Of a stretch of 35,604 nucleotides of DNA, positions 17,457 to 26,546 are shown in pieces (position 1 is the first letter of the stretch; each line of letters opens with the position of its first letter). The translations under genes and the position numbers were made by a program. This stretch comes from CAUZFZ01 sp963579025. GTDB taxonomy: Bacteria; Planctomycetota; Planctomycetia; Planctomycetales; Planctomycetaceae. The DNA lies in NCBI GenBank assembly GCA_963579025.1, contig CAUZFZ010000114.1, forward strand, positions 1 through 35,604. Direction: 5' to 3'. The notes beneath the pieces are model-generated. The model searched no databases. It was not told the origin of the DNA and was given only the letters and a program-made list of their open reading frames with translations.

Positions 17457-18425
17457 TCAGGGTGCCGGCGCCGGGCCGTCGCGTGTCACGGACAGATATG
17501 CGTCTTCCAGATCACCAGCGACTTCCCGAAATTGAGTCACCTGAACCTGCGCTTCCACCAGTCGCACCAGGATGCGGCCCAGATCGTCGTCGAGCTTCGC
17601 CGTCTGAAAACGGACGATCGCCTCAGCGGCTGAAGGTGTAATCTCGTCGGCTTCGTCGATGGCCGCTTCGATGACGGACACGGCCTTGCCGATCTCTTCC
17701 GCGGAAGCAAGCTGCACCTCCACCATTCGTTTCTGCTGAAACTGCCGCGTGACTTCGGCCAGCGATCCGAACGCCTGCAGCTTGCCGCGATGAACGATCG
17801 CCACGTGATCGCAGATACGCGACAGCTCGGGCAGGATGTGACTCGTGACGATCAGCGTCTTGCCCAGCGATGCCAGCCGCAGCAGAATCTCGCGCATGTC
17901 GATGCGGGCCTGGGGGTCAAGTCCATTGGCGGGTTCGTCCAGAATCAGAACTTCCGGATCGTGCAGCAATGTGCGGGCAATCCCGACTCGCTGCTGCATA
18001 CCGTGGCTGAGCGTTTCGACGTAACGGTCCTGCATGTAACGTGACCCGGTCAGATCGAGCACTTCGTCGATCCGTTTCACTCGGTCACGACGGGGGATCG
18101 CGAATGCGGCTCCAAAGAAATCGAGGTATTCCCGGACACGCATGTTGTCGTACGAGCCGAACCGGTCCGGCATGTAACCCACCAGGTGCTTGACTTTGCG
18201 AGCGTCTTTGACGCAGTCGACACCAGCGATCGTCGCGTGTCCGGACGTCGGCCGGCACAGCCCCACAAGGATGCGAATTGTGGTGGTCTTACCGGCGCCG
18301 TTGTGACCGATGAAACCAAGAATCCGTCCTCGATCGACGCTGATCGAAAGACTGTCCAGAGCCGTGAGGTCTCCGTATCGTTTTGTCAGTTGATTGGTCT
18401 CAACGACCGGTCGCTCGCTGATCAT
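17457..18425 (-). CDS. ABC transporter ATP-binding protein (ABC-2 exporter)
   Basis: A 322-residue ATPase that should power the adjacent permease. Seen: Walker A GHNGAGKTT (about 39-47), a Q-loop-like region near GYMPDRFG, the signature LSHGMQQR (a variant of LSGGQ, common in ABC-2/Nat-type ATPases), Walker B LILDEPANGLDP, and the switch His in TSH. A C-terminal extension of roughly 90 residues follows the nucleotide-binding domain, as in DrrA/NatA-like proteins. It starts at ATG 18425, 41 bp downstream of the exported partner protein and in the same direction, consistent with one operon of three genes. The transported substrate is unknown. Confidence 0.94.
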   Translation of the reverse strand: MISERPVVETNQLTKRYGDLTALDSLSISVDRGRILGFIGHNGAGKTTTIRILVGLCRPTSGHATIAGVDCVKDARKVKHLVGYMPDRFGSYDNMRVREYLDFFGAAFAIPRRDRVKRIDEVLDLTGSRYMQDRYVETLSHGMQQRVGIARTLLHDPEVLILDEPANGLDPQARIDMREILLRLASLGKTLIVTSHILPELSRICDHVAIVHRGKLQAFGSLAEVTRQFQQKRMVEVQLASAEEIGKAVSVIEAAIDEADEITPSAAEAIVRFQTAKLDDDLGRILVRLVEAQVQVTQFREVAGDLEDAYLSVTRDGPAPAP

Positions 18426-18466
18426 GCCAGGATCGCTCCGAGGATAGTGTGTAATTCACGCGCAGC

Positions 18467-20926
18467 TCACAATGTCCGACCGTAGAACTCCAACTGCAGC
18501 CAGTCGACTTTCCAATATCGATCCTGCACGGGTGCCGAGTCGTCTGATGCAGATGCGACATCTCCCACACTGATTGTGAGCCTGAGACCGCCTGCGGAAT
18601 CCAACTCGATTAACGACTCATCGACCTCGATCTCCCGCACTCCGACGGGACTTGTGTACCGGGCGATTTGAGGCGCCCGGTTTCCCACAACCGCCTGGAT
18701 AGTGACATCGCGTAGCGGGGCTGTGATCTTCAGTGACAAGGTGGCATGCTCTGCCGCAAGCGGCAGCAGTTCAGTGGGCAACTGAAAGCGGAGTGTGATC
18801 CGGCTTGCTCTAGGGTAGTCCGACCATGTGCCCATCGAGTTGCTGAAGAAGGCAGGCGTGGCTGAATTTCCACTTGACGGAATCGCGCGGTAGTGAATGA
18901 AAGGGGCCGGGATACGCACGGTGGTGCCGACAGGCGGTCGCTGGATTTCTACCGGCACGATGAACAGCGCCGACCCATCTGGAGGCTCCGCGTCCAGTTC
19001 ACCGGATTTCAGATCGAGCGGTTGTGTCCAGAACAGCAGCGTCGGACGCGTCACAATTCTCTTGAAGCGGCCGTCGGTGCGGAACAACTCGCGATACAGA
19101 CGCTGTCGCCGAGTCTGTTCTTCGTTGATCACGGATTCGCTGAGATACTCGCTCGGCGGCAGCACGCCGCCAGCAGGCTCAACTCGACCATCCTGAGTGA
19201 CACGCACCGGCAATGTCACGTGTGTCCGATGTGCGATCAGCGCGTCCTCGGGCTCCAGCTCGAACGGGGTTTCCAAGCGTCCGGAGAATCCATCCGCGCC
19301 AAACGTACCCGTCATACGAACCGGTTTGTCGGTTGTCACTCGGGACGAAAACTGCGCCGTGCGGACGCCGGGTCGGAACTCGACGTTCTGCAACTGCCAG
19401 TGATTCAGATCACTTCTAATAAGACGCCAGCGGGCGTGCTCCATGCCTCGCCGGTCGGGCAGGAATACGGCACCGGATTCCGTCCCCAGAGACGGCGTTG
19501 TGTCCGCGTCGGAATAGAACGCCAGCGCGCCTGAGACCGCCAGTTCGGATCGACCGGCCTCGGACTCTATGATCTGCACCGTCTGCTGACCGGGAGGCTG
19601 CGAACGAGATGACGATCCCGCAACGATCAACACCGCCGCTGTGATTCCACCGAGTAACGGAAACGCACACATCGTCCAGCCCGGCCGGCCAGTGCGATGC
19701 AGCAGCCCGGCAACGACCAGACACAACGCAGCGTGCAGTCCCAGCAACCAGGTGATCGTACTGCGGGCGGGTGTCTGATAACCGATCCGAGATGTCACAT
19801 ACTCATCGAGAACGGCCGCTTTGAATGGTTCCGTCGCCACTGTGCTGAATATGGGCGAGAACAGTGAAGCGGCGGCCGGTGTGTACTCGAGGATGTTCCC
19901 GGGCGAGGCGAGTGATTGATTGACGAGATTGTCTGCCTTCACGATCCATCCCGGCAGACCCAGCGTCGTGATGGTCACTCGGCCGCGTCCGAACGGTACG
20001 TCAAATGCCGCAGGCCACCCGTCAACGTGGTGCGTGACTCTGGCGCCCTGAACGACAACGCGAACGAACTCGACCGGGCGTTCCAGGTCGAGTTCCATTG
20101 CCTCGGCACGGGACGATTCCGAAACGACATGCACGCTCGTCAGGCTGGTCCGGTTGACCACATCCATCTGCAGTCGGTCGCTAAGAAGGTCGGACACGAT
20201 GTCCGGATCGATCAGTTCGAGCGGAATCCACATGCGGCCTCCGCGACGCACCCAGGCCAGAAGGGCCGCCTGCGCCTGCGAATCGTGATCGATTCGGTCA
20301 CCAGACAGAATCACCACGTCAGCAATGTCCCAGGCCTCTTCCACGGGTGGCAACTGCTTCGAAGTCACACCGAGTATCACAAGACCGGAAGCTACCCGGG
20401 ACCGTGCCGCCGACAGCAGATCGAGCGCTTCGATTTCTGCAGGTTCACCGTCGTTGACGTACAGGACGCGCGGGCGCGACGCGGGCACAATCATGCCCCG
20501 CGTCTCCGTCTCCATCGCCCTGGACGCGGGCGCCGCGATATCGTCTCCATCAGCAGACGTCTGTCCGAAAGCGAGTTCCAGTGATTTGGCGGAACGGTCC
20601 GCGGCAGGCGCGATCACTGAAAACCATGTGTGGCGGATCGACTCGCGCGGGACAGAAATGTCGCGACCAGACTGTAGAGCCGGATCGCCCTCAAACCACG
20701 ACAGGCAGCGGACACTCGTTTCGTTACCGGGATTGGTCACCCGTGCATTGACGATGCCCCAGTGCCCGGGAACGTATCGCTGAGAACCGCTTCCGGTCAC
20801 GTTCAGTTGTGGAGCTGTCTTCTGTGCGGCAACGTCCGCGACCTGCCCGGCGACGGGAAATGTAACACCGGTCAACATTCCCATCAGAGACAGACATCGA
20901 AGCAGGCGACAGTGCAGTTTCGTCAT
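18467..20926 (-). CDS. Exported membrane protein with GATase-like region, partner of the ABC-2 system
   Basis: An 819-residue exported protein I cannot assign to a named family. Seen: a signal peptide (1-27, ending PVAG-Q); an extracytoplasmic beta-rich region (about 40-145) reading like an Ig-type domain; a Rossmann/GATase-1-like stretch (about 152-248: RVLYVNDG, VVILSGDRID, LLAWVRRGGRMWIP) of the kind found in GldG-like and other bacterial surface proteins; two hydrophobic helices (391-410, 417-438); then a large Pro- and Gly-containing C-terminal region (about 450-819) with several beta segments. It precedes the ATPase and the double permease, and the three form a compact set with 41-67 bp gaps. 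The arrangement recalls the GldA/F/G gliding-type ABC system, but this is an analogy, not a homology claim. Confidence 0.75.
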   Translation of the reverse strand: MTKLHCRLLRCLSLMGMLTGVTFPVAGQVADVAAQKTAPQLNVTGSGSQRYVPGHWGIVNARVTNPGNETSVRCLSWFEGDPALQSGRDISVPRESIRHTWFSVIAPAADRSAKSLELAFGQTSADGDDIAAPASRAMETETRGMIVPASRPRVLYVNDGEPAEIEALDLLSAARSRVASGLVILGVTSKQLPPVEEAWDIADVVILSGDRIDHDSQAQAALLAWVRRGGRMWIPLELIDPDIVSDLLSDRLQMDVVNRTSLTSVHVVSESSRAEAMELDLERPVEFVRVVVQGARVTHHVDGWPAAFDVPFGRGRVTITTLGLPGWIVKADNLVNQSLASPGNILEYTPAAASLFSPIFSTVATEPFKAAVLDEYVTSRIGYQTPARSTITWLLGLHAALCLVVAGLLHRTGRPGWTMCAFPLLGGITAAVLIVAGSSSRSQPPGQQTVQIIESEAGRSELAVSGALAFYSDADTTPSLGTESGAVFLPDRRGMEHARWRLIRSDLNHWQLQNVEFRPGVRTAQFSSRVTTDKPVRMTGTFGADGFSGRLETPFELEPEDALIAHRTHVTLPVRVTQDGRVEPAGGVLPPSEYLSESVINEEQTRRQRLYRELFRTDGRFKRIVTRPTLLFWTQPLDLKSGELDAEPPDGSALFIVPVEIQRPPVGTTVRIPAPFIHYRAIPSSGNSATPAFFSNSMGTWSDYPRASRITLRFQLPTELLPLAAEHATLSLKITAPLRDVTIQAVVGNRAPQIARYTSPVGVREIEVDESLIELDSAGGLRLTISVGDVASASDDSAPVQDRYWKVDWLQLEFYGRTL

Positions 20927-21037
20927 AGTTGCGTGTCAGTCCGCAGACATTGATGGCTTCAATGGCCAAGTGAACTCCGAGTGTATCGACGCTGGATTGG
21001 GCAGCACACTCATCGGCCCGGCGCTGCGTATGCTCGA

Positions 21038-21054
21038 CCGGCAGTTGCTGCCGG
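21038..21054 (+). other. Hairpin in the DMT transporter leader
   Basis: CCGGCA (21038-21043) and TGCCGG (21049-21054) form a 6-bp GC-rich stem with a 5-nt loop, flanked by GTAT and ATAC that can extend the pairing after bulges. It lies about 70 bp before ATG 21124, in the 197-bp divergent space with the exported-protein gene. It could be a leader structure or an operator. Confidence 0.35.
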
Positions 21055-21123
21055 ATACAATCCCGCGCTGCTCACGGAATACCGCGAGAACATCTGCCAG
21101 GATGAGGCTTCCATCAAATCGAC

Positions 21124-22119
21124 ATGACGCAGTCCAATCAGCCGGGGCAATCAGACAGGACGTCCGCACCGGCTTCGCCGGAAGACGAGCACCGTGAGGT
21201 GCGTCTGGGCGTCATCCTCGGGCTGGTCTCCGCACTGGCATACACCGGAGCTAACCTCGCATTGCGGCAGGTTGCCGTCCCGAACGATGTCGGCTGGGCC
21301 TTGTGGGTGACAGCGAATAAAGCCGTCCCCGCAGCGCTGGCGGGCTGGTTGATTATCGCGTGGCGCGCATCACGCGGATTGCCCGCGTTTCCGCCCCGGC
21401 GGCTGATCTGGCCGATGATTGTTGTCGGGCTGCTGATGCAGTACGGCGGCAACGTGATGTTTCAGTGGTCGCTGGGCCTTGGTGGCCTGGCTGTGTCCGT
21501 CCCACTGTCTTTCGCCTCGCTGATCGTCACCGGTGCCTGGCTGGGACGTGTGTATCTGGGTGATCCCACGACGCCGCGCACGCTGCTGTCCATCGGCCTG
21601 CTGGTCGCCGCTATCTTTCTGTTGAGTTCCGGCGCTGGCGAAGCCACGGCAACGCTCAACGAAAACGCCACGTCGCTGACCATCGTGCTGGCCATCATCA
21701 CGGCTTTGCTCGCCGGAGCTTCCTACGCGGTCAGCGGAGTCATGATCCGACATCTGACACGCACTCTGTCTTTATCCGCATCGATCGTCATCTTCAGCAC
21801 GGTCGGCGTCGTGGTGCTGGGCATCCACAGTCTGTTTCAGCCGGGCATTGAGCGAATCTCGGCGACAACGGCGAACGAGTGGTGGGCCATCATTGCCGCC
21901 GGCTGGATGAACGCTCTGGCATTCTTTGCCGTGGCCGGATCGTTGAAGCGGATTTCCGTGACGTTTACGAACGTCGTCAACGCCTCGCAGAACGCGATCT
22001 GCGCTGCTGCCGGAGTGATGCTATTCAGCGAGCCACTGACCACTCCCCTGGTGGCCGGTTGCGTGTTGACGGTCGTCGGGATGATGGTGATCGATACCGG
22101 TCGCCGACCTCGGCCGTAG
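21124..22119 (+). CDS. EamA/DMT-superfamily transporter
   Basis: A 331-residue inner-membrane protein with about ten hydrophobic segments in two five-helix halves, the EamA domain pattern of the drug/metabolite transporter superfamily. Seen: a first helix after an acidic N-terminus, repeated Gly-rich helices (LLMQYGGNVMFQWSL, PLSFASLIVTGAWLGRV, ITALLAGASYAVSGVM), and a final FTNVVNASQNAICAAAGVMLF helix. The last part, with FSEPLTTPLVAGCVLTVVGMM, matches the family's typical end, where a Glu-Pro motif precedes the last helix. The substrate is unknown; such proteins move amino acids, nucleosides or drugs. The gene is divergent from the exported-protein gene and ends 13 bp from the end of the convergent AAA gene. 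Confidence 0.9.
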   Translation: MTQSNQPGQSDRTSAPASPEDEHREVRLGVILGLVSALAYTGANLALRQVAVPNDVGWALWVTANKAVPAALAGWLIIAWRASRGLPAFPPRRLIWPMIVVGLLMQYGGNVMFQWSLGLGGLAVSVPLSFASLIVTGAWLGRVYLGDPTTPRTLLSIGLLVAAIFLLSSGAGEATATLNENATSLTIVLAIITALLAGASYAVSGVMIRHLTRTLSLSASIVIFSTVGVVVLGIHSLFQPGIERISATTANEWWAIIAAGWMNALAFFAVAGSLKRISVTFTNVVNASQNAICAAAGVMLFSEPLTTPLVAGCVLTVVGMMVIDTGRRPRP

Positions 22120-22132
22120 CGCACCATGCCGC

Positions 22133-24166
22133 TCAGCGCTTCAGCTTCATGCGGGCCACGCGGGTGAGGCGCTCGTCAACATCTTCGGGTGCTACGACAG
22201 TCAGCGAGACCGGCAGCCAGCAGGGACGCGACATCCGACTGTCTGGCAGGCCAGGAAGTTTCGGCAACTTTATTTTTCCCACGACGTCGCTGTATGCGTC
22301 CGCCCTGACTGGTTGCAGATACACCTTGCGATCACTCACAAGCTTGCCCAGCGGTGCCGCCACTGCTGCATCCATTCCGATCCAGACGACGATGTTCGGA
22401 TCGGAGCGCAGTGCCAGCCCGAACTCACCCTCCACCTCCATGTGACTGGCAAAGTCCTGCTGCAACTGACTGAATGTGACTTCGCCCTGACCCGACACGT
22501 ACTCCAGCAATGCCGCCCGAACCTGCCCCTCTTTCAATATCGTCTCCCAGCCTGGTTCTTCGGTCTCGCTGGGTGGCATGTCGTCGTCGTCGATCAGATT
22601 GATCAGCTCGGGGTTTTCTTCGCCTGTCTTGTCACGATGCTCTTCTTCCAGCATCTGCAGAACACGGCTGTCGGGCGTCGCCGGACGACAACGGCTGCGA
22701 GCCCACTCGCGCAGCTCGAAGATCTTTTCTTCCATCGTGACCGACAGCGGCACGGTATCCGCGACCGAATCGTCCAGGTCCTTTTGCGTCATGGTCCTGC
22801 CGTCGTTAAATGTCTCGACCAGTGCCGTCACGACTGACTGCTCGATTTCAGCACCGCTATAACCTTCCGCGGATTCGGACAGGTGATTGATATTGAAATC
22901 TAGGGGATCCAGATCGCGTTTCCGCATATGGATTTCGAAAATTGATTTGCGTTCGTGGTAGTTCGGCAGGTCGACAAAAAACAGCTCGTCAAAACGACCT
23001 CGACGCAGCATTTCCGGCGGCAGGGCCGTGACCGAGTTGGCCGTGGCAACGACGAAGACCGGGGATCGCTTCTCCTGCATCCACGTCAGGAACTGACCCA
23101 TCAGGCGGACCATGGTGGCGTCGCCACCCGACCCGTCTGTCACGCCAGCGAAACCCTTTTCGACTTCGTCCATCCACAGCACGCAGGGAGCGATCATCTC
23201 CATCAGGCTCAGGACATCACGCATGTTTTTCTCCGAGCCGCCGAGATCGGCACTCAGCAGTGTGGACACGTCGAGTCGCACGACAGGGAAGCTCAGGATG
23301 CGTGCGACGGCCCGCGCGGTCAGACTCTTACCACAACCCTGCACTCCCAGCAGCAACACTCCCTTGGGTGCCGGGATGCCACGTTTGCGGGCTTTCTCGG
23401 AAAACGCATCCACGCGACGGTGAATCCAGTCCTTCAGTGAGTCCAGTCCGCCGATGTCGTTTGCACCTTCGGCCAGCTCGTGAAACTCCAGCATCTCCGA
23501 GCCTTGCACCATGTGCTTCTTCTCGGAGATCAGCAGCGCATAGACATCGTCATCCAGTCCACTGCGACCGAGCAGCGCACGCGACAAAGACTGGCGGGCC
23601 TGCCGTGCTGTCAGTCCCATCACCGCTTTCAACAGCCGCTCTTCCTCGGCAGGAGCGATCCGCACGTGCGGCTCGCCGTTGTGCTGCCGTTGAATCAACA
23701 ACTCGCGAAGTTCGTCGCGAATCTCGTCGATGCCCGGCAGTGGCAGTTCGATGGCCACCGAGTCGCGGCGGAGTTCGACCGGAATCGTCGATTCCGGGCT
23801 CATCATCAGGATTGTCTTGTCCTGCTCGGCCAGAGACGGCAGCAAATCACGCAGTTGTCGGACAATCACCGGATCAGACAGAAACGGATGAAAGTCCTTC
23901 AGCAGAAACACGTGATCCCGCGGATAAGCGCGAATCTGATCCAGAAACTCGGTTGCAGTGCAGTGGCCGTTGCTGACTTCGTCCGAATCTGAATCCAATG
24001 GCGGCGACGCGCCATCCGTCGATGTCCACACCACCAGTCCACGGTCGATGTCGAGAGCCAGGCTGGCCAGTTCCGATTCCCAACGTTCCTCTTCCCAGGT
24101 GGACAGGAACATCAACGGAAAATGGCATTGAATGCGTTCACGAATGACGTCGAGAACTTCGCTCAT
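22133..24166 (-). CDS. Ycf46-like AAA+ ATPase with long C-terminal extension
   Basis: A 677-residue AAA+ protein. The N-terminal part (about 1-230) reads like the Ycf46 family N-domain: a helical start, then YPRDHVFLLKDFHPFL (an inactive P-loop-like fold) with an LPxIxElxDEL region. The AAA+ core follows: Walker A GVQGCGKS (274-281), Walker B VLWMDE (329-334), a sensor region at VATANS, and the RRGRFDE motif (388-394) with the arginine finger positions. Cyanobacterial Ycf46 (slr0374) has been linked to inorganic carbon use; bacterial homologues are mostly uncharacterised. An additional region of roughly 150 residues at the C-terminus, starting with an acidic stretch (NLIDDDDMPPSETEE), is not part of the usual Ycf46 length. 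ATG 24166; no signal peptide. It is divergent from the porin gene. Confidence 0.85.
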   Translation of the reverse strand: MSEVLDVIRERIQCHFPLMFLSTWEEERWESELASLALDIDRGLVVWTSTDGASPPLDSDSDEVSNGHCTATEFLDQIRAYPRDHVFLLKDFHPFLSDPVIVRQLRDLLPSLAEQDKTILMMSPESTIPVELRRDSVAIELPLPGIDEIRDELRELLIQRQHNGEPHVRIAPAEEERLLKAVMGLTARQARQSLSRALLGRSGLDDDVYALLISEKKHMVQGSEMLEFHELAEGANDIGGLDSLKDWIHRRVDAFSEKARKRGIPAPKGVLLLGVQGCGKSLTARAVARILSFPVVRLDVSTLLSADLGGSEKNMRDVLSLMEMIAPCVLWMDEVEKGFAGVTDGSGGDATMVRLMGQFLTWMQEKRSPVFVVATANSVTALPPEMLRRGRFDELFFVDLPNYHERKSIFEIHMRKRDLDPLDFNINHLSESAEGYSGAEIEQSVVTALVETFNDGRTMTQKDLDDSVADTVPLSVTMEEKIFELREWARSRCRPATPDSRVLQMLEEEHRDKTGEENPELINLIDDDDMPPSETEEPGWETILKEGQVRAALLEYVSGQGEVTFSQLQQDFASHMEVEGEFGLALRSDPNIVVWIGMDAAVAAPLGKLVSDRKVYLQPVRADAYSDVVGKIKLPKLPGLPDSRMSRPCWLPVSLTVVAPEDVDERLTRVARMKLKR

Positions 24167-24577
24167 GTTCGGGCTGCATGTGGGGTGCGACGGAACGCGG
24201 AGGAACCAGTTGAAGCTGGCTCACCGGATGTTCGGAACAGAGTACCCAGTCAGGCAGTTGTGGGAAAACCACCTGCCGAGGTCACTGTGCAGGACTTGCG
24301 ACTGCTGGCGATTGATTCGCCACCTGTGGATTCCGATTCGACGGCGCAGTGAACGAATCTGGCTTGCCCCACGACCAATGACGCACGGTTATTCCGACTG
24401 GGTAACTTCTGATGTCGCACGGCTGTCCGCGAGTTCGTAATCGAGTTGAGATGGGAATTGAGGAAATCTTCGTGATCTCCGGAAACCGATCGAGAACAGG
24501 AAGGACAATTACGATTCTTCGCGAATTAACGAACTGTCGTCGATTCGCGGATAACGGTCACATCACGGAGGATGGTT
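24167..24577. other. Divergent intergenic region between the Ycf46-like and porin genes
   Basis: A 411-bp stretch between two divergent starts, with no supportable gene. Short open frames cross it, but none shows a motif. It should contain both promoters. The end nearest the porin has the strong ribosome-binding site GGAGG (24567-24571). I see no clear palindrome, riboswitch or tRNA here. Confidence 0.5.
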
Positions 24578-26329
24578 ATGCCGTTGCTTTTCTCGGACAG
24601 GAAGATCCTGCTGCGAGCTGTACTGGGCGCCTTTACGGCTGTCTCGGCGAGTGCCCAGGCCGACGATCCGTCTGTGGGAGGTCGCGCCGCACAGACTGGT
24701 GCTCGGGTGGAGGCAGAGCAGGCTGCCGTCGCTCCGCTCTTCGAACGGCCGGTCAACGTGACGTCAGAATTGACGACTCGTCTGACGACTCACCTGGCGG
24801 ACGCCCCTGCCGGAACCTCAGGCTCGGCCAGCGCTGCAACCTTCCATGCGAAGCTCATGGGATGGAGTTCTACCTCGGCTGCATGCGCCTCAAGCCCAAC
24901 CTGCGGTGAAACCGTCCACTCAAAACTCATGGGATGGGGTTCTCCCTCGGACGCCTGCGCTACGAGCTCAGACTGCGATGGAACGATCGACGACTGGCTG
25001 GATGATCTGGACAGCGATCGGCCGCTCCTGGCTGACTTTCGAAATGTGTGTCTGGGCAACGGCGTGACGGCGTCGGTTGGTGGTGAGGCTCGATTTCGCC
25101 ACATGAACGAAGACATGCGGCTGCGACCGGGTGGTCCGGCCAGGAGCACATACGATCTGTGGCGAATCGTGCCGCATCTGGAACTCAAATACGGCGAGTG
25201 TATCACCGGTTACGTTCAGGCGATCGACGCGTCCATCTTCAATGAGGATCTTCCAGTCACGGCCATCGACAGAAACCGGGCCGACCTGCTGCAGTACTAC
25301 GTCGACGTGGCACTGGGCGACGTTGGTTGTGGCACCGTGCATGCACGTGGCGGGCGACAGTTCCTGAAGTACGGTTCGCAGCACTTGATCTCGCCGCTTG
25401 CGTGGGGCAACACGTACCGGAACTTTGAAGGAGTCAAGCTGTACTACACGAGCGACGACTGGGACATCGACGGCTTCTGGACACAGCCCGTTAACGGAGC
25501 CGCCGGCAATGTCTTTCGGCCGACGAGTTTCGATCATCCCGATGTCAGCCGGTACTTCAGTGGCATCTACTCGACTTACAAGGGGCTCGACAACGCCGTC
25601 CTGGATGTCTACTGGCTGTTCCTTGATGAAGACAACGACAAGGTCAATCGCATTGATGGCGAGAGACACACGATTGGTGCCCGATACGACGGCAAGACCG
25701 TCACCAAAGACTGTTGTGGAAAAGTACTCAACACGGTGACCTTTGAGCTGGAAGGTGCGTATCAGTTCGGTGACAGCGAGTCATTTCTTAGTGCAGTCGA
25801 CGAAGACATCGACGCGGGTATGTTGCATAGCTCGATTGGCTACACGATGAACCAGGTGATGTGGTCGCCGACCATCAAGGGTGTCTTCTACTGGGCTTCC
25901 GGGGACGACAACCCGGGAGATGGCGAAAACAACAACTTCAATACGCTGTTTCCGCTGGGGCACGCTTACTGGGGCATTCTCGACAACCTGGACGGCTCGA
26001 ACCTGTTCGACTACTCGATCCAGGCCATCGTTAAACCGTCGAGAAAACTGACGCTCCTCAGCGCGATACACTGGTTCGAGAAGGACGAGTCGGCTTCACC
26101 CATCTTCAACGTCGCCGGTACTCCATTCCCGGGGGGAGCCACCACGAATGGAGACAAGGACATCGGATCCGAACTCGACCTGATCGCGACGTATGCCCAC
26201 AGCGAGCTGCTGCAGATTCAATTCGGATACAGTTGGTTCTGGTACGGCGAGGCCGTCACTCAGGCTGCAGCACCATTGCCACGCGGTGATGCTTCGCAGC
26301 TCTATTTCATGACGACCTACGCATTCTGA
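24578..26329 (+). CDS. Outer-membrane barrel protein, alginate-export type
   Basis: A 583-residue outer-membrane protein. Seen: a signal peptide (about 1-27, ASAQADD); a linker (28-155) with two cysteine-containing tandem repeats; then a beta-barrel (about 156-583) of alternating residues ending in the classic aromatic terminus YFMTTYAF. Segments such as VTASVGGEARFRHMNED, RGGRQFLKYGSQHLISPLAWGNTYRNFEGVKLYY and GYSWFWYGEAV match the alginate-export/OprE-like porin family. The start is ATG 24578, because GGAGG lies six bases before it; ATG 24572 is too close to that site. It may let sugars or other solutes cross the outer membrane. Cysteines are unusually frequent for a porin (among them C158, C208 and a KDCCGK motif), which fits an organism with a disulfide-forming system. 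Divergent from the Ycf46-like gene and followed by a strong terminator. Confidence 0.88.
   Translation: MPLLFSDRKILLRAVLGAFTAVSASAQADDPSVGGRAAQTGARVEAEQAAVAPLFERPVNVTSELTTRLTTHLADAPAGTSGSASAATFHAKLMGWSSTSAACASSPTCGETVHSKLMGWGSPSDACATSSDCDGTIDDWLDDLDSDRPLLADFRNVCLGNGVTASVGGEARFRHMNEDMRLRPGGPARSTYDLWRIVPHLELKYGECITGYVQAIDASIFNEDLPVTAIDRNRADLLQYYVDVALGDVGCGTVHARGGRQFLKYGSQHLISPLAWGNTYRNFEGVKLYYTSDDWDIDGFWTQPVNGAAGNVFRPTSFDHPDVSRYFSGIYSTYKGLDNAVLDVYWLFLDEDNDKVNRIDGERHTIGARYDGKTVTKDCCGKVLNTVTFELEGAYQFGDSESFLSAVDEDIDAGMLHSSIGYTMNQVMWSPTIKGVFYWASGDDNPGDGENNNFNTLFPLGHAYWGILDNLDGSNLFDYSIQAIVKPSRKLTLLSAIHWFEKDESASPIFNVAGTPFPGGATTNGDKDIGSELDLIATYAHSELLQIQFGYSWFWYGEAVTQAAAPLPRGDASQLYFMTTYAF
24845..24988 (+). 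repeat. Two 72-bp tandem units inside the porin gene
   Basis: The units 24845-24916 and 24917-24988 encode 24 residues each (porin residues 90-113 and 114-137) and match at 14 of 24 positions. Both contain KLMGW and a pair of cysteines six residues apart (C103/C109 and C127/C133). This is an exported, non-barrel linker with a repeated Cys pair. Confidence 0.85.
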
Positions 26330-26364
26330 CCGCAGTGCTCAGTGGTAGACGACACCTTCAGCAA

Positions 26365-26395
26365 GGGCGGCCTCAACGCGAGGCTGCCCTTTTTT
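26365..26395 (+). terminator. Intrinsic terminator after the porin gene
   Basis: A 10-bp stem, GGGCGGCCTC (26365-26374) with GAGGCTGCCC (26380-26389), one G-T pair, closes an AACGC loop and is followed at once by TTTTTT (26390-26395). It lies 36 bp after the porin stop. This is a textbook rho-independent terminator in the plus direction only. Confidence 0.93.
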
Positions 26396-26434
26396 GTTGA
26401 CAGCCAGTCAAGTCAAACGCGGCTGGCTGGAGAT

Positions 26435-26546
26435 GTGTCAGTCGTGTTTCGAGGGGTAGCCGAAGTCGCCAGACTTTGGCTGGACCCGAGGAAGCCAAAC
26501 TCTGGCGAGTTCGGCTACATCCATGATTTCACGGCTGACAAAGCAC
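26435..26546 (-). repeat. Dispersed palindromic repeat element, copy B
   Basis: A reverse-oriented copy of the element at 3768-3874. The core palindrome is 26456-26518. On the minus strand it reads through the same GTGCTTTGTCAGCC flank, core arms and AACACGACTGACAC flank; only a few core bases differ, plus a short insertion near the flank. Read on the minus strand, it starts at the last base of the ftsI TAG (26546), so it again sits at the 3' end of a gene, in the same orientation relative to that gene as copy A. Confidence 0.85.
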
